Assembly (NCBI GenBank): GCA_028564705.1
Contig: JAPXFQ010000899.1
Span: 2,852,001-2,916,000, forward strand
Direction: 5' to 3'
Length of the DNA stretch: 64,000 nt
DNA from: Apricaphanius iberus
Lineage: Eukaryota; Chordata; Actinopteri; Cyprinodontiformes; Aphaniidae
Under the pieces are notes generated by a model. That model saw only the letters and a program-made list of their open reading frames with translations, was not told where the DNA came from and made no database searches. The position numbers and the translations under genes were made by a program. Every line of letters begins with the position of its first letter. Positions within the stretch are counted from its first letter, which is position 1. Below are positions 24,234 through 36,290 of this stretch, one piece after another.

Positions 24234-26301
24234 CAGGCATGTCAAACTCAGTTTGGCTCTGGGGCCGGATCCAGACTTTCTGTTCTAAGGTGGGCCGGAT
24301 CAGTAAAAGAATATCAACTCCAAATATTTAGCTTTGATTTTCAATACTATGCTTTATCATTCAGCCTACATTTGTAGCCTACCCTACATATTGTAATCAC
24401 GGATGACAAGGGATCTTTTCAAAGCACAACACATTTATTCACAAACAATGGGGGGGGTATATTTTCATGTTTGGTGGTGAATGTGTTAACAACTGGTTTA
24501 TTTTAACAGATGAGTGAATGCAGTTTTACACCTGAACCAACTCACCACACTAAACAAACTCAAGTGGGAGCTATGAAAAAAAAATTGTTTTGCCTTAATT
24601 GTCATTCTGCTTTGAAATAAATAAAAATGAAATACAAAATACAAGTTATAGCAGTGCATGGGCAATAAGATTAGACTAAAACAAATCAAACTACTAGGCT
24701 GGGCCTACTGATGCTGAGAATATACTGCACAATATTAATTGTCTTCAATATGAAACAAGATCAATCTTATGTATTCATGAGTGCAAACAAATTTCGTGTC
24801 ATCACACTTTTTTCCTATCTCTCACTGCTCTCCTGCAGTCTACTTGCTGCTGCTGCTCCTGAAACTTGGCATCTTTTTTCCTTCACAAGTGCAACTATAT
24901 TAGGTGTCAAATCTTGAGTAGCAGCACATTTAACAATGTCATTTAATTGTTTATTTGTTAACCTTGAGGGCTGCTTTGTTTTATTATTGTTCATTACAGA
25001 AAACACCTGTTAACAAAGATAAGTAGTCCCAAACATGGATAGAACCTTTGCAGCCATGGCTGTTAATTTGGGGTAACCTTGCACGAGATATTGATAAAAG
25101 GTATCCAGATCCGGACCCAAATTTATCCTTTATAGCGGAATCGCACTGCAAGTCAATAAGCTCGAGTTGAATGTCAGCTGGCATATCAGAAGGCTTCACT
25201 GTAAATGGCGAGCGAAAAAAGCCAAATTTGTTCTCAAGTTCACTGAATACCTGAAACCTCTGCTCAAACTCTCGCAACAAATCTGTTATGTTGTCTGTAT
25301 ATTTAGCCAAATCATTATCGGGACAGTCCGGTACATTAGGACACACAGCTGTGAAACAAGAGAAATGTGCGGTGTCACCGTTGGATAGCTGCATCTCCCA
25401 CAGTGACAGTTTCACCTTGAAAGCACTTATGCTGTCGTCATATTGAGTGACAACTCTGTTACGGCCCTGCAATGTAGTGTTAAGAGTATTTAAGTGTTTT
25501 TTTGTAATATCAACTATAAACGCAAGATCCTGCACCCATTCCTGGCATTTAAGTTCCTTTACTGGGTGTCCCTTCTTCTCCACGAACTGTCCAATTTCCC
25601 CTCGTAGCTCAAAGAAGCACTTGAGTACTGCACCTCTGTTTAACCACCACCCGTCAGTATGGTATGGTAGGCCAGCATGAAAGTCATTATCACTGAGAAA
25701 TGTGTCAAACTGACGGTGATTTAGACCACGCGTTCTGATGAAATTGAAGTTTTCACAACCACACTCATAACATGATCTATTGTTTGATCGAGTGTTTTGC
25801 AACATAATGCCTCCTGATGTAAAATACAGTGAAATACTCAAAACTCTTGTCCTCCTTTTGAGGTCTGGACTTTGTCACGGAATTTTGTGGCAACGCCTGC
25901 CTTTCTCCCGACCATTGATTTGTCCAGCGCTCCAACAAGAGCGCTGAAAATGTCTTCTGCTGTCGTGGTGTCACGGATAACTTGTTTAGTAGTGGTGAAT
26001 GGCGAAGCAAGATTGCAGGTTTATTTTTAATTTGACACATCACGCTGAAAATGTTTATTTCCTGTGACTAACTCGTGTCAGGGCCGCATGCTGGACGTGA
26101 GCTCTTTTACACATTTACTGCCCTCTAGCGCCCGGAGGGAGCATTTGCTTTGTATGTATTTAAAAAAAAATCATAACTTTTGATAGAAATGAGTTAGAGA
26201 CTTGCTTTTTTTCCCCGATATACTCAGATATTTATGCCATGACGGATAAAATCATCCAACGGACCAGATCCGACCCGCAGGACGTATGTTTGACATGCCT
26301 G
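24234..26301 (-). mobile_element. hAT transposon (GTF2IRD2/Charlie-like), 2.07 kb
   Basis: Ends CAGGCATGTCAAAC on the left and exactly the same, inverted, on the right. Perfect 8-bp target duplication CTCTAGAC at 24226-24233 and 26302-26309. The subterminal sequence is GGGCCGGATCC-like at both ends. The interior holds transposase remnants on the - strand. The transposase lacks its N-terminal and middle portions, so this copy is a deletion derivative. Confidence 0.93.
24815..25841 (-). pseudogene. hAT transposase fragment (GTF2IRD2/ZBED5-like)
   Basis: A long - strand frame (285 residues, 25841-24984) contains NFIRTRGLNHRQFDTFLSDN, LPYHTDGWWLNRGAVLKCFF, ELRGEIGQFVEKKGHP, WVQDLAFIVDITKKHLNTLN and FKVKLSLWEMQL, the run found in GTF2IRD2- and ZBED5-type hAT proteins. 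A frame change near 25000 moves the C-terminal hAT dimerisation end (FSVMNNNKTKQPSRLTNKQL, to about 24815) into another frame. A second - strand piece at 25777-26043 (SPLLNKLSVTPRQQKTFSAL) may be its leftover upstream part. Confidence 0.85.
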
Positions 26302-26820
26302 CTCTAGACCTCCATGTTTTCCTAGTCTCTCTGAGAAGATTGCTTCCTGTGAACTTACCTGTTTTCACACTTACCTTTGCTCCTTAGAAGGAGTCCTTGC
26401 AGTCCTCTCCCGTTGAGCTGTTCTCTGCTTCTTTGCAAGCTTTGACTACCTGTTCTACATCAGACAGCCTTCAAGCTTCAAGTTCCTCCATGTACCATGC
26501 TTAATTTCTACACTTTGCCTGGTTGCCCTCCATGAACAGTCTTTGCTTCCTGGATCCACCTCGTCTGGGTCTGTCAGAACCCAGCAGGAAGCTACCAGAG
26601 ACACCCTGGACTCTTCTTGGCATTCAATCCACCATCTATCAAGCCCCACCTCAATACTTTCAAACTTTCTCAATCATATCATGAATCTCTCTCACCTTCT
26701 GGACTTTTTTTTTTGCATTTCTTCATATCTCCATTTCCCTGTGCAATGTTCCCGGTTCCAGCAATCCTCATAATTGATTTATTGTTTCAATAAAACTTTT
26801 ATTAATTTTACCACTGGTCT

Positions 26821-28075
26821 CATGGGGCTGGCGGAACCCATGAAGGTGAAGTGCACCAGGAGGCTGTCAGCAAAGAGTCTTGAGAGCAGTCTTGACTAGG
26901 ATCAAAACTTTCCTTTTTGATCGATTTTATAGAGTGGCTTAGATCATCATAAGATATTTCTGTAGTTATGCTGCAATGGGCTGAGAAGGATGAAGTACAG
27001 ACTGACCACTTTTCTTCAATCTGATACTTTTCTGTTCTACTATTTTCCAATTGCATTGTATGTTGGTATTTAAACTGTTAACTTTGTTTTCCTTAGTGTT
27101 TTCTCTCCACAGAAGGTACACTGGTTCTGGCACTCTGTTCAGCTGTGATGCCTTGTTGGATGGGGGCATTGAGAAGAGGCTGAGATGATGGTCCCAGTTA
27201 CTGAACATTCTCTGTGTTCTGTTAACTACTTTTTACTTTCTCTTATATAGAAAGTATATTTAATCAATTATTTTGTTCTTTTTGTGTCTCTGCTCTGTCT
27301 TCTCAAACCTCCGGTCGTCAAGGCAGATGTCTGTTCATATCATTGTAGAGATGGAGCCCTGACATAAAACATGCACATATTATGAGACACTATGAAGAAA
27401 GATGCAATTTGGTTTGCAAAATTATGGATGAAATGTTGAATGTCATCCAAGATGCTAGACCAGCCTACCTGGCAAGAAGCAATACAGTAAACTGGGCTGG
27501 ATTTAAATGTAATTTTATTAAATAACTTATGGTCAAAATAAATGTAATCTTTGAGCATTTAGTATAAAGTCAGCTGTCTGTATAAGAAATCTTACGGTAG
27601 ACTGATAAAGTGGCTTAGCGACTATGGTGCATACCTCATGGAGAGAAAATACTCTTAGCAGCATAGTGTTTATTGTTTCTAAACAAGAAAGAAATCAGCA
27701 GCCTACTAGCGACTGTTATGAAAGAGCTCTAATAAACTGGGATTTTAATAATCAACAGGCTGTAAAAGATACAGTGAAAGGTTGCAGTAAAAGCAAGTGG
27801 GTGTGGTTACAAAGTGTAAATGTGTAAATAGGTACGAGAGGTCTTTCATGAGCATTTAATGATCCAAGAGATCAGACAGGGTTTACAGGCAATGCAATTT
27901 AATCTTGGGAAGACTGTGGGGCATCCAAAAGAGGAATAAAAAGTAAAACATCACACACAAATGTGTATTAGTTTGCATTTGTGCAGCTTTTTGAAGCTTA
28001 GCTGGAAAAAATGATAAAAACTTTCCCTAAATAATTAGAAAATCATTATGGGGACAAGAGAAGAATGCTAAGAAA
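26821..28075. other. Spacer without recognised gene
   Basis: Nothing supported; may include internal remains of the LTR-like element just upstream. Confidence 0.35.
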
Positions 28076-29065
28076 AATGCTCCATCCTAGGGCCCCTCCT
28101 ATTAAGCATTTACATGCTCCCATTAAGCCAGATCATAACGACAAATAATATCAACTACCACAACTATGCTGACAACACTCAACTTTATATCTCAACCCCT
28201 CCAAATCCTCAATGAATGCATTGAGCAAAACAGCTGGATGTCACATAATTTCCTCCAAATAGGCCAGAAATTGAGGTGTAATAATGAACTCACACCTCAA
28301 CCTCCAGGTAACATAAAGGCAATAACAAGGTCAACTTTCTATCACCTAAGGAAAATTTCTAGGATTAAAGGACTGATGACACAAGCAGACCTAGAAAAAC
28401 TCATACATGCATTTTACTCTAGCCACCTTAATTACTGTAACAGTATCTTCACAGGTCTGCCTAAAAATCAATTAGACAACTGTAACTAATCCAGATTGCT
28501 GCTGCTCGTGTTCTCACTAGAACCAGGAAAGTAGAACACATCACTCCAGTTCTAAATTCCTTACACTGGCTCCCTGTAGCTCAAAGAATAGATTTCAAAG
28601 TGCTTTTATTACTCTATAAATCGTTGTTGGTTAGCACCAGAGTACATTAACGATCTATTGTTGCGATACAAACCATTAAGACAGCTCAGGTTCTCCAGCT
28701 CTAGTTTACTAATTGTCCCTAGAACCAGAATCAAGCATGGGGAAGCAGCTTTCAGCTTCTATGCTACCCATATCTGGAACACACTGCCAGTTGAATGCAA
28801 AACTGCAGAGTCACTGAACTCTTTTAAATCTAAAATAAAAACATACTTATTTAGACTTGACTATGAGTTACCATTATGATTAATTTCTGTTTTAATCACT
28901 AAATCTTTTCTTTTAATTACTTTTATTGCTATAGATGATCATTTATGCTTTTGTTTTAATGAATCTATGTTTTAAACTTCACATTTTGTAATCATGTAAA
29001 GCACCTTGAATTGCCTTGTGTTGAAAGTGTGCTATATAAATAAAATTGCCTTGCCTTGCCTTAAA
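28076..29065 (+). mobile_element. L2/Rex-type LINE, 3' half, decayed
   Basis: Keeps YADNTQLY (about 28165-28188), where YADD is expected, SHLNYCNSIFTGLPKNQLD and IKHGEAAFSFYATHIWNTLP, in different frames with stops between. The 3' end GTAAAGCACCTTGAATTGCC then GTGTGCTATATAAATAAAAT is followed by a (CCTTG)n tail. 5'-truncated. Confidence 0.85.
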
Positions 29066-30338
29066 TAGTTCTCATGTTAAAATTATGCCCCATGTGGACA
29101 TTAGCCCAAAGCACGTCTAAAATGATTGTAATAAAGTCAATACATGTTCAGCTATATTTAAAACTCATAAGAAGACTTGATTTTCTGTCACAGAAATAAC
29201 TAAAGGAAAAACTTTTATCATATTCTGTTCCTGGGAAAGGACAAAACCCCAGGCATGAAGCAAGCAAAGATTAAATAAAGTGGATGATGGATTATGGAAA
29301 GCTAAAAAACTCAAAGAAACTGAAGATGACACAAAGGGGGAAAAATGCAGAAAATGGGCAAGACAAGACAATGACAGAAAAACCTGGGCAGGATATATAT
29401 ATGCGGTGTAATCAATTATCTAAAACGAACAGATGTGGAAATTACAGTACTTCCAAAACGTATGAGCCTCATTGTGTTGGATAAAGATCCTTTATTATTA
29501 TTAGTATTCAACCAGAACTTCAACTTCTGTCATGCTTTTATGTCCACACCCTCATTTAGGTAACTGTTAATCTCCATGTTAATAAATGACTTTCAAATGT
29601 TCAAAGGTTAATAAGTTGTTCAAGTCTCCCCAAAATAATTAATACAAGAATTGGTGGAAGTGTGCCAAAATTGAGAGCTAAACACATGTTTCAAGTAGAA
29701 TTATTTCCACCATGACTAAAAGGTTAATCAATAGACCAAGACCATAGCATGACACAGCATTTTTTTCTATAGTTTACATAATAGATCTCTGAAACAATCT
29801 GCGTTGACAGTACCATTCACATTACAGTACAATGTACATGGAAGACACAAACTAGTTTTTTATGTACATCGTGTACATAAATGACTCCCTAAATACAGCT
29901 TAAAGTCATATTTGACAAGTAGACTTATTGATCCCCTTGACTTGTTCTCTCCTTATATTTTATTTCCCACTCTCATGTCCTCTATCTGTGATTTTCACAT
30001 ATAGTTTGTTTGGATTGATGACTTTATACATGACAATGTGTGTACAAAACCCGTTTTAACATCGAACTTCCGTTCTCAGTACTCCTGAATTTCTGTTCTG
30101 CAGTGCTCTCTCACTATGACTCAGCAAATTCTTTCATCCGCCAAGCAGTTTTTGAACAACAGTTTTTGTGACTTTCTTGTGCCTCCAGAATGAATCTGCA
30201 GAAAGTTTTTCATCCAGAATTAGTCACTGGCAAAAAGAAATCTTCAGGACAAAGCCTTTGTGTAAGAAACCAAAGTCATCCTACATGACACAGCAGATGC
30301 ATGTACATGGTAATTCATACACATCTTGATTTGATTTA
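29066..30338. other. Spacer without recognised gene
   Basis: Nothing supported. Confidence 0.4.
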
Positions 30339-30480
30339 CAGTGCTGTAAAAAAGTATTTGCCCCATCACAGATATCTTCTGTTGTAGGTCTTTCTCACAC
30401 TTGTATGTTTTAGACAATCAAACTAATTTCAATATAAAAAAACGATAACTAGAGTAAATACAAATAGCAGTTTGTAGGAG
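30339..30480 (+). mobile_element. Tc1-like left terminal repeat fragment
   Basis: Starts ACAGTGCTGTAAAAAAGTAT then TTGCCCCATCACAGAT and AATCAAACTAATTTCAATAT, the left end of a common fish Tc1 family. It is cut off at 30481 by a LINE piece and no right end was found. Confidence 0.6.
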
Positions 30481-30668
30481 GCAGTTTGGTTCAGGTCGAG
30501 GATGGGGTCCTTCCTCAAGTGGAGGAGTTTACATATCTGGGGGTCTTGTTCACGAATGAGGGAAAAATGGAGCGGGAGATCAATAGACGGATTGGTAAGG
30601 CGTCTGCAGTTATGTGGGCGCTGTACCGGTCTGTCGTGGTTAAGAGAGAGCTGAGCCGAAAAGTTATG
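30481..30668 (+). mobile_element. RTE-type LINE fragment
   Basis: Encodes VEDGVLPQVEEFTYLGVLF, then EGKMEREINRRIGKASAVMW and LYRSVVVKRELSRK, a highly conserved segment C-terminal to the reverse transcriptase of fish RTE-like elements. About 60 codons are open and the frame looks young. Confidence 0.75.
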
Positions 30669-31129
30669 GGTTATCCTGTTATTAAACAGTAACTTCAACA
30701 TCTGAGCTATAATTTCTTCACAGTAGATCAGAGGGGGATGGCTTGATGAATAGTTTGTTTTAAATGTTATCCTGATGAATAATAATGTTTACAACTGGTC
30801 ATAAATCTACCAGTCAAGGACAAAGTGAAATTACTATGTATCTTGCAATGATAGATTAAAAATTACTTCAGTAATTATGACAGTTGCTGTTTTTTTTACA
30901 AAGGAGCTAGACAGTTCAACTATTTGTCGTAAAAATGTATACTTGGTCATTTTACTTGACGCATTTAGTTCTATTAATTTGTAGTAAAACAAGAATGCAT
31001 TTTTTGATCCAACAAAGTACCATATTACACTGCAACCCATACCTAGATGTTGACATATTTCTCTCCATGGTTAATAATTAATACATAGTAAGAGTCTCAT
31101 CTGTATAACAACCGTAAACATAGAGCCAG
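30669..31129. other. Spacer without recognised gene
   Basis: Nothing supported. Confidence 0.35.
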
Positions 31130-31380
31130 ATCTACAAGGAATGGTTTAGTTTAAAGTATGTGTTGGAATGGCCTAGTCCATGTCCAGACACAAGTCTAAC
31201 TGAGAATTTGAGGCAAGACTTGAAAATTGATATTTGCAGATACTTTCCATCCAGTCTAGAGAGCTGTTTTGAAAAAAGTTGACAACAATCTCTGCCTATA
31301 TAAAGTATTTACACAGGAGTGGCTGAATACTAATGTGAAGTTCTAACAAAAATCAAGAGGTTTAACCTTTTATCCAGTGT
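31130..31380 (+). mobile_element. Tc1 transposase C-terminal remnant
   Basis: GGAATGGCCTAGTCCATGTCC, TGAGAATTTGAGGCAAGACTTG and CCATCCAGTCTAGAGAGC correspond to the decayed WPSQSPDLNPIENLRQDLK / PSNLIE region, + strand, followed by a GGCTGAATACTAATG-like terminal-repeat trace. Confidence 0.55.
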
Positions 31381-32669
31381 TATGTGGGCAAACAGGTGCC
31401 CAAGATGGAAAGGAGATGTCATTGTGGCAGATGTTCAAGAGATAATATGTAGGTTAACTTTAACCTCATATCCTCATGCGCACATACTGCTTGTTTTTAT
31501 AGATGGGGTTCAACTCTAGAAAGACTCTCCATTCTGGCATGTGCCTGTGGATTCGGCTATTAAGGTTGTCCTTTCTCACAGGGTAATTCACTGTTTCACA
31601 AAATCACAGTGATTCCTTGCAATCCTTCACACAGGCAGAGGGAACAACGGAACCAGCTTGATATAACAGACTGGCTGCTGTGAGGACAGCTCCCCACCAG
31701 CCTGGGTTCTGGTCCTGTCGGCTTTCTTCAGTGTTAAAGGTGCTTTTCCCACCAATTTCTACCAGTGGGACTGTTGAAAAAAAAAACAAAAAAAAAACAC
31801 TTGGATTGTTTTTTAAGTGTAAGGTAACTCCAGAGAGTCTTGGATCAGAATGCACGCACATTTTTCAGATATCAGACTGTAGGTCTCTGTGTCCCAGACA
31901 ATAAGTGCCTGTCTCAAATTGCAGTGTAAAACAAATCTTGCCAAAAACTGCATGGCAGCAGCCAGAATGCTTCTTCTCAGGGAAACATAAAACCCTTACA
32001 TAACTATTTTATTCTTCATCATTCATCTTTCCTTATCACTTTCATTCAGACTGTTTTAAACCACATATATTAGAGAAATATCAGAATGAAAACAGTTATG
32101 CTATGTATCTCTGTCATTATTTCATCAGAGCACTGATTGGATTAGAAAGAACACATCTGAAATGGTGAGACCTTTGACCACAATCCTTGCAGATGTTAGG
32201 TTAATATTATCAATATCATGGATTGCACTTTGATGTTTCTAGTACAGAACAAATTTAATACACATGTGTTGACTTGACACTGTGGAGAGCAAATAAACAT
32301 CCAAGGGAGGGAGGTCACATCAAAGTACAGTGGCTGCATACAGCTGTAGAGAAATCCTCCACCTCTCCTCAGTTAATGTGCCCTAGTTTAACTGCCACTC
32401 TAATCAAAGGGAGTAATCTGGGACGGGATTAATCTTCATGGCTGCATTTTCAATGCAAAACACCTTAAAGGTATTTAGAATTACAGCAAATGATTGTATT
32501 ATCTAGGTAGAAGTCAGAATTTCATGTAGCAGCAAATTATTTTGAACATTTAGACAGAAGCTGTAGTTGCAATGTGCTTTTAAAGACGTTTTTTTTGTTA
32601 CTTTTTACAGTATGATATACAGTTTTCTGTGTCACACTGTTAAAATCCTGAACTTCTGTCTATGTTATA
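31381..32669. other. Spacer without recognised gene
   Basis: Nothing supported. Confidence 0.4.
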
Positions 32670-33990
32670 GTTCTTTGGAAAATATTCACGCCCCTTTCAA
32701 CTGTTTTTGAAATAATTTGTCCGATTACCTACAAGCCATCATCTAATTTCTATTGTCTATCATCATCATGTATCATCAATAAATTAACACAAACTACCAA
32801 AAAAAAGAAGAAACAAGAGTGAAATGGAAGAGAAATGTCACACTATTTTCAAATAGTTTCACAAATGGAATTCTAAAAAGTGAGTTGTGCTTTTATATTC
32901 TGCCACTTTTAGTCTGATAATCTTGACTTTAGTTTAGGTGGAACTAAACTACACTACTACTACTAAACTACTACACTTGCCTGCAGGGTTTAGCTAAAAT
33001 TTAACCAGATTATAGAACATGATTCAAAGCTCTTAGATATCTGTTTATTCCAACTCTTAAAAAATGAAGCATGTCACAACTGCAAACCTACAAAAAGGTA
33101 ATTTAACTAGTCTGTCAATAACAGCAGCATTCAGAGAAGCAGCCAAAAAGCCCATGGTAACTCTGTAGAGCTCCAGTGGGAAAACTTTTCAGCAGAATAA
33201 CTAATGTTCGTCCACTGAGAAAATTTGGTCTGGAGGAATAGTGATAGGAGAAAAGCTATTGTTAAAAGAAACTCCAAGACATCCTCTTTTTCGTTTGCCA
33301 CAAGCCAAGGGATGCAGCAAACCGGTTTCACACATCTTTCTGTTTCTGTGTTACCAAATAAAATAAAGTACTCTAGCCACCCTCTGATCCAGTGAGGTTA
33401 AAGGTCTTTTTTGCCTCAGGCAAAACATTATGTGAGGATGAAAACAAACAAAGCATCTCTCACTGTAAACATTGAGGTGGCAGAATCATTCTGTGGGGGT
33501 GTTTTTCTTCAGCGGGGACAGGGAAGCTGGTCAGAAAAAATGGGAAAATGGATAGAAGTAAATTCTGGACAATCCTAGAAGAAAATCAGTTCAAAGTTGC
33601 AAAGGACTTGGACAGAGGCTTGCTTACTGAGAGGGACAAGACCTTATACAGACAGAGCTACAACTGAAAAAGTCAAAGTCCAGACCTAAATTCAACTGAA
33701 AAGAAAGCAAAATTTGAATATTGATATCAAGAGATGTTCTAAATCCTGTCCAGCTCAGATTAGGCTATTTTTTAACAAAAACTAAACACAACTTTCAATC
33801 TATACATGCTTGTAGAGATAGCCCGTGGAACATTGCAGCCACAGATGGTAATGAAGACAGTTTTTCAGAAATACTGAACCTGACTGACCGAATACAAATG
33901 CACATGGCAGATTGTTTTGTTAGCAGAAAAAAAAAACAACTGATAACAGATGTTTAATTTTCCTTTGACTTCACAATCATGTTCTAATAT
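32670..33990 (+). mobile_element. Decayed near-full-length Tc1 element
   Basis: Begins with a terminal-repeat trace (GGAAAATATTCACGCCCC; CACAAATGGAATTCTAAAAA). Transposase pieces follow on the + strand: AGCAGCCAAAAAGCCCATGG, GTGGGGGTGTTTTTCTTCAGC, GGGAAGCTGGTCAG, GAAGAAAATCAGTTC, AAAGTCCAGACCTAAATTC. A C-terminal and terminal-repeat trace runs to about 33990. Many stops and indels; the boundaries are approximate. Confidence 0.55.
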
Positions 33991-34843
33991 TTGTTAGTCG
34001 AGCAAAAAATAATTTATTAACATTTGAGGTTTTAGAGTGACAACATATAAGAAGTTGTTTGAATATTTATGCAAGGCGATGTATTCACTTCAAATTATTG
34101 AACTTCTTTGTTTTGTTTTAAGAGTTTTGGTTTTTATCTGCAGTGCTGATAACAAGTATTTACACACACTAATATTAAAAGTGATGCCTGAAGACCTTAA
34201 GTGTTGTCCTGGGACCCCCTGCATGAATCAATGAAGGACTACATTATTTATTATATAATTTGTTTAATGACATGAAACATTTAAGATGGAAAAATCTGTT
34301 GGGAAAAAAATAATTTTTATTGGGCTTTGTTTTTTTAATTATTTCAATCTATTTGATTATTTTAATGTGATTTTGGTACATTTCCTCAAAATGTAAATTT
34401 TGAGGAAATTGTAGGCTACTGTAGTGCCACATTAGCATGATGCAACAGATGTCACTGGTTACTAGTCATCTAACATTAACTAAACACGTTTCAATAGTGC
34501 TATTGTTTTAATTTTCTCTATCAAATATGTGGTTCTGATATGACAAATTTTGATCAAAATGATGAGAGCTACTACTATCATGGTATCTACTATTTAAAAA
34601 TCATAATTCAAGAAAGAAAAACTCATGTGATGTGATATGAACGGCTGTTTTGCTAAGTTTGCATTTGCTTTCAGTCAGCCACCGTATTAATTTGTGTTTG
34701 CAAGACGTTTTAAAATGTTACACTTAAAATTCTTAAATGAGCCTGAATGTCGAGCACAATAATGCCAAACACGCCATGATATTTTATTTTAATGACTGTA
34801 ATGGAGCACCCAACACGCGTTTCCTCTCTGAACACTCCCAGTC
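33991..34843. other. Spacer upstream of slc1a5
   Basis: A+T-rich. Holds a perfect 13-bp stem hairpin at 34380-34409 (arms ATTTCCTCAAAAT and its inverse, loop GTAA). No gene. Confidence 0.5.
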
Positions 34844-34870
34844 TTACGTAACGGGGCGGGGGTTTTAAAT
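34844..34870 (+). promoter_or_regulatory. Putative slc1a5 core promoter elements
   Basis: About 200 bases before the slc1a5 ATG there is a palindromic TTACGTAA (34844-34851; bZIP site of the NFIL3/D-box type), then a GC box GGGGCGGGG (34853-34861) and a TATA-like TTTTAAAT (34863-34870) in tandem. Spacing and orientation fit a promoter whose transcript would start near 34890-34900. This is motif reading only; no transcript data. Confidence 0.45.
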
Positions 34871-35070
34871 GCCGCTTAAAAACGTGGAACGGAACATCTG
34901 TTTCTTTATCTGCGCATCTGAGCAACGCACAGAGAAGGAAGTAGGTACTTACCCGGGCTGTAGCTCGTAAAATTTTATTTAGGGTCGCTCTTAACATAAG
35001 TTTGACTTTAGTTTTCTTTTTTTTTGTTTTTTACATATAAGTTAAGTTGAAAGTTAAGTAACTGACCAAC
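34871..35070 (+). other. slc1a5: Presumed slc1a5 5' UTR
   Basis: Lies between the promoter-like cluster and the ATG. No upstream ATG is seen between about 34900 and 35070, so the first ATG of the likely transcript is the coding start. Confidence 0.4.
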
Positions 35071-35612
35071 ATGGCTGAGAAGGCAGATCTGGAGGAAGTA
35101 AAGGCATCCAACGGCGAGGCGCACCGCGATGAGCCACTGGCCAACGGACTGACCGGGCAAAGAAAGAGCAGCCCGTTGTCGATGAACGAGCGGCTGAAGA
35201 GGATCGCCAGGGCGAACCTCCTGGTGATCCTGACTGTGGCCGGGGTCATCGTCGGGGTCTTTATCGGGCTCGGCGTTCGAAGCTTGTCGCTGACCCAAAC
35301 CCAGCAGATCTACATCGGCTTCCCGGGTGAGATCCTCATCCGCCTCCTGAAGATGATCATCATCCCTCTGGTGGTGTGCAGCTTGGTGTCCGGAGCGGCG
35401 AGCATCGACCCCAAGGCTCTGGGGAAACTGGGCGGCTGGGCCATGCTGTTCTTCCTGGTGACCACTTTGATAGCCTCGTCCATCGGGGTGGTGATGGCTT
35501 TCATCATCCAGCCGGGGAATGTGGAAAGGAGCAACACGACAACGTTTGAAGACATGAATGGCGATGTCCCGGCCAATAAAGAAGTTATAGACTCCTTCTT
35601 AGACCTGATAAG
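35071..35612 (+). CDS. slc1a5: slc1a5 coding exon 1
   Basis: Encodes residues 1-180 plus two bases of codon 181: a polar cytosolic N-terminus (1-45), TM1, TM2 with the [15 protein letters not shown] motif, TM3, and the start of the extracellular glycosylated loop (sequon at N155). Ends AG|GTGAGT (phase 2). The exon is GC-rich compared with the flanks. Confidence 0.95.
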
Positions 35613-36225
35613 GTGAGTCTGAAAGTTCTTGTGTGTAACATGCACATATATGCTCTCCATCATATATTAACTTGTCCTCAAGTAGTGTTACTGCAGCAAC
35701 ATTACGCATGCGGCTTAAACTCACCTGGCTGAGCGCGCGCGCGCATTCCTTGTAATGACAACAAGCAGTTGCATCAGCTTCTGAGTTAAATCTGCTTCAC
35801 AGCTCTTTATGGCCACTGCGCTCAGAGAACTCAAAACTGTATAATCTATAGTGAAATTAACCTCATAATCATCGACACGCTATAACTTTTAAAACGGAAT
35901 CAACGGGTTGGTTGGTTGAATTATTTATTTTTAATAATGCCCCCTTTTCATTTGTCTGGTTGCTTATTTAAACCTTTTGTTTAATCTCTAAAATATGTGG
36001 GCTTCAAAATAAGTAATAACAGAGATATACAAGGGTAAATTTTATATTTTTGGTGGTTAACTTCACTTGCATGCCCTCTTACATTATTATTTTGTAGGTC
36101 AAAAGCTAGGAAGGTAGGATACCTCTTAGCTGAGTCCCAAGTTCTATCCAAATACACCCATTAAGAACTTTTATCTGTAAAAAGAAAATAGGGATTACAG
36201 TTATTTCCTTTGCTTAATCTTCTTA

Positions 36226-36290
<65 letters not shown>

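Larger units (their letters stand above)
23990..26820 (+). mobile_element. LTR-like repeat split by a hAT insertion
   Basis: Left part (23990-24233) contains a TATA box (GTATATAAGG, near 24168-24177). The right part (26302-26820) continues from the duplicated CTCTAGAC and carries a poly(A) signal AATAAA (26789-26794). It ends in TCTCATGGGGCTGGCGGAACCC, where TGGCGGAACCC could be a primer-binding site. Together this looks like a long terminal repeat of a retrotransposon without its internal region. The class is inferred, not matched. Confidence 0.4.
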
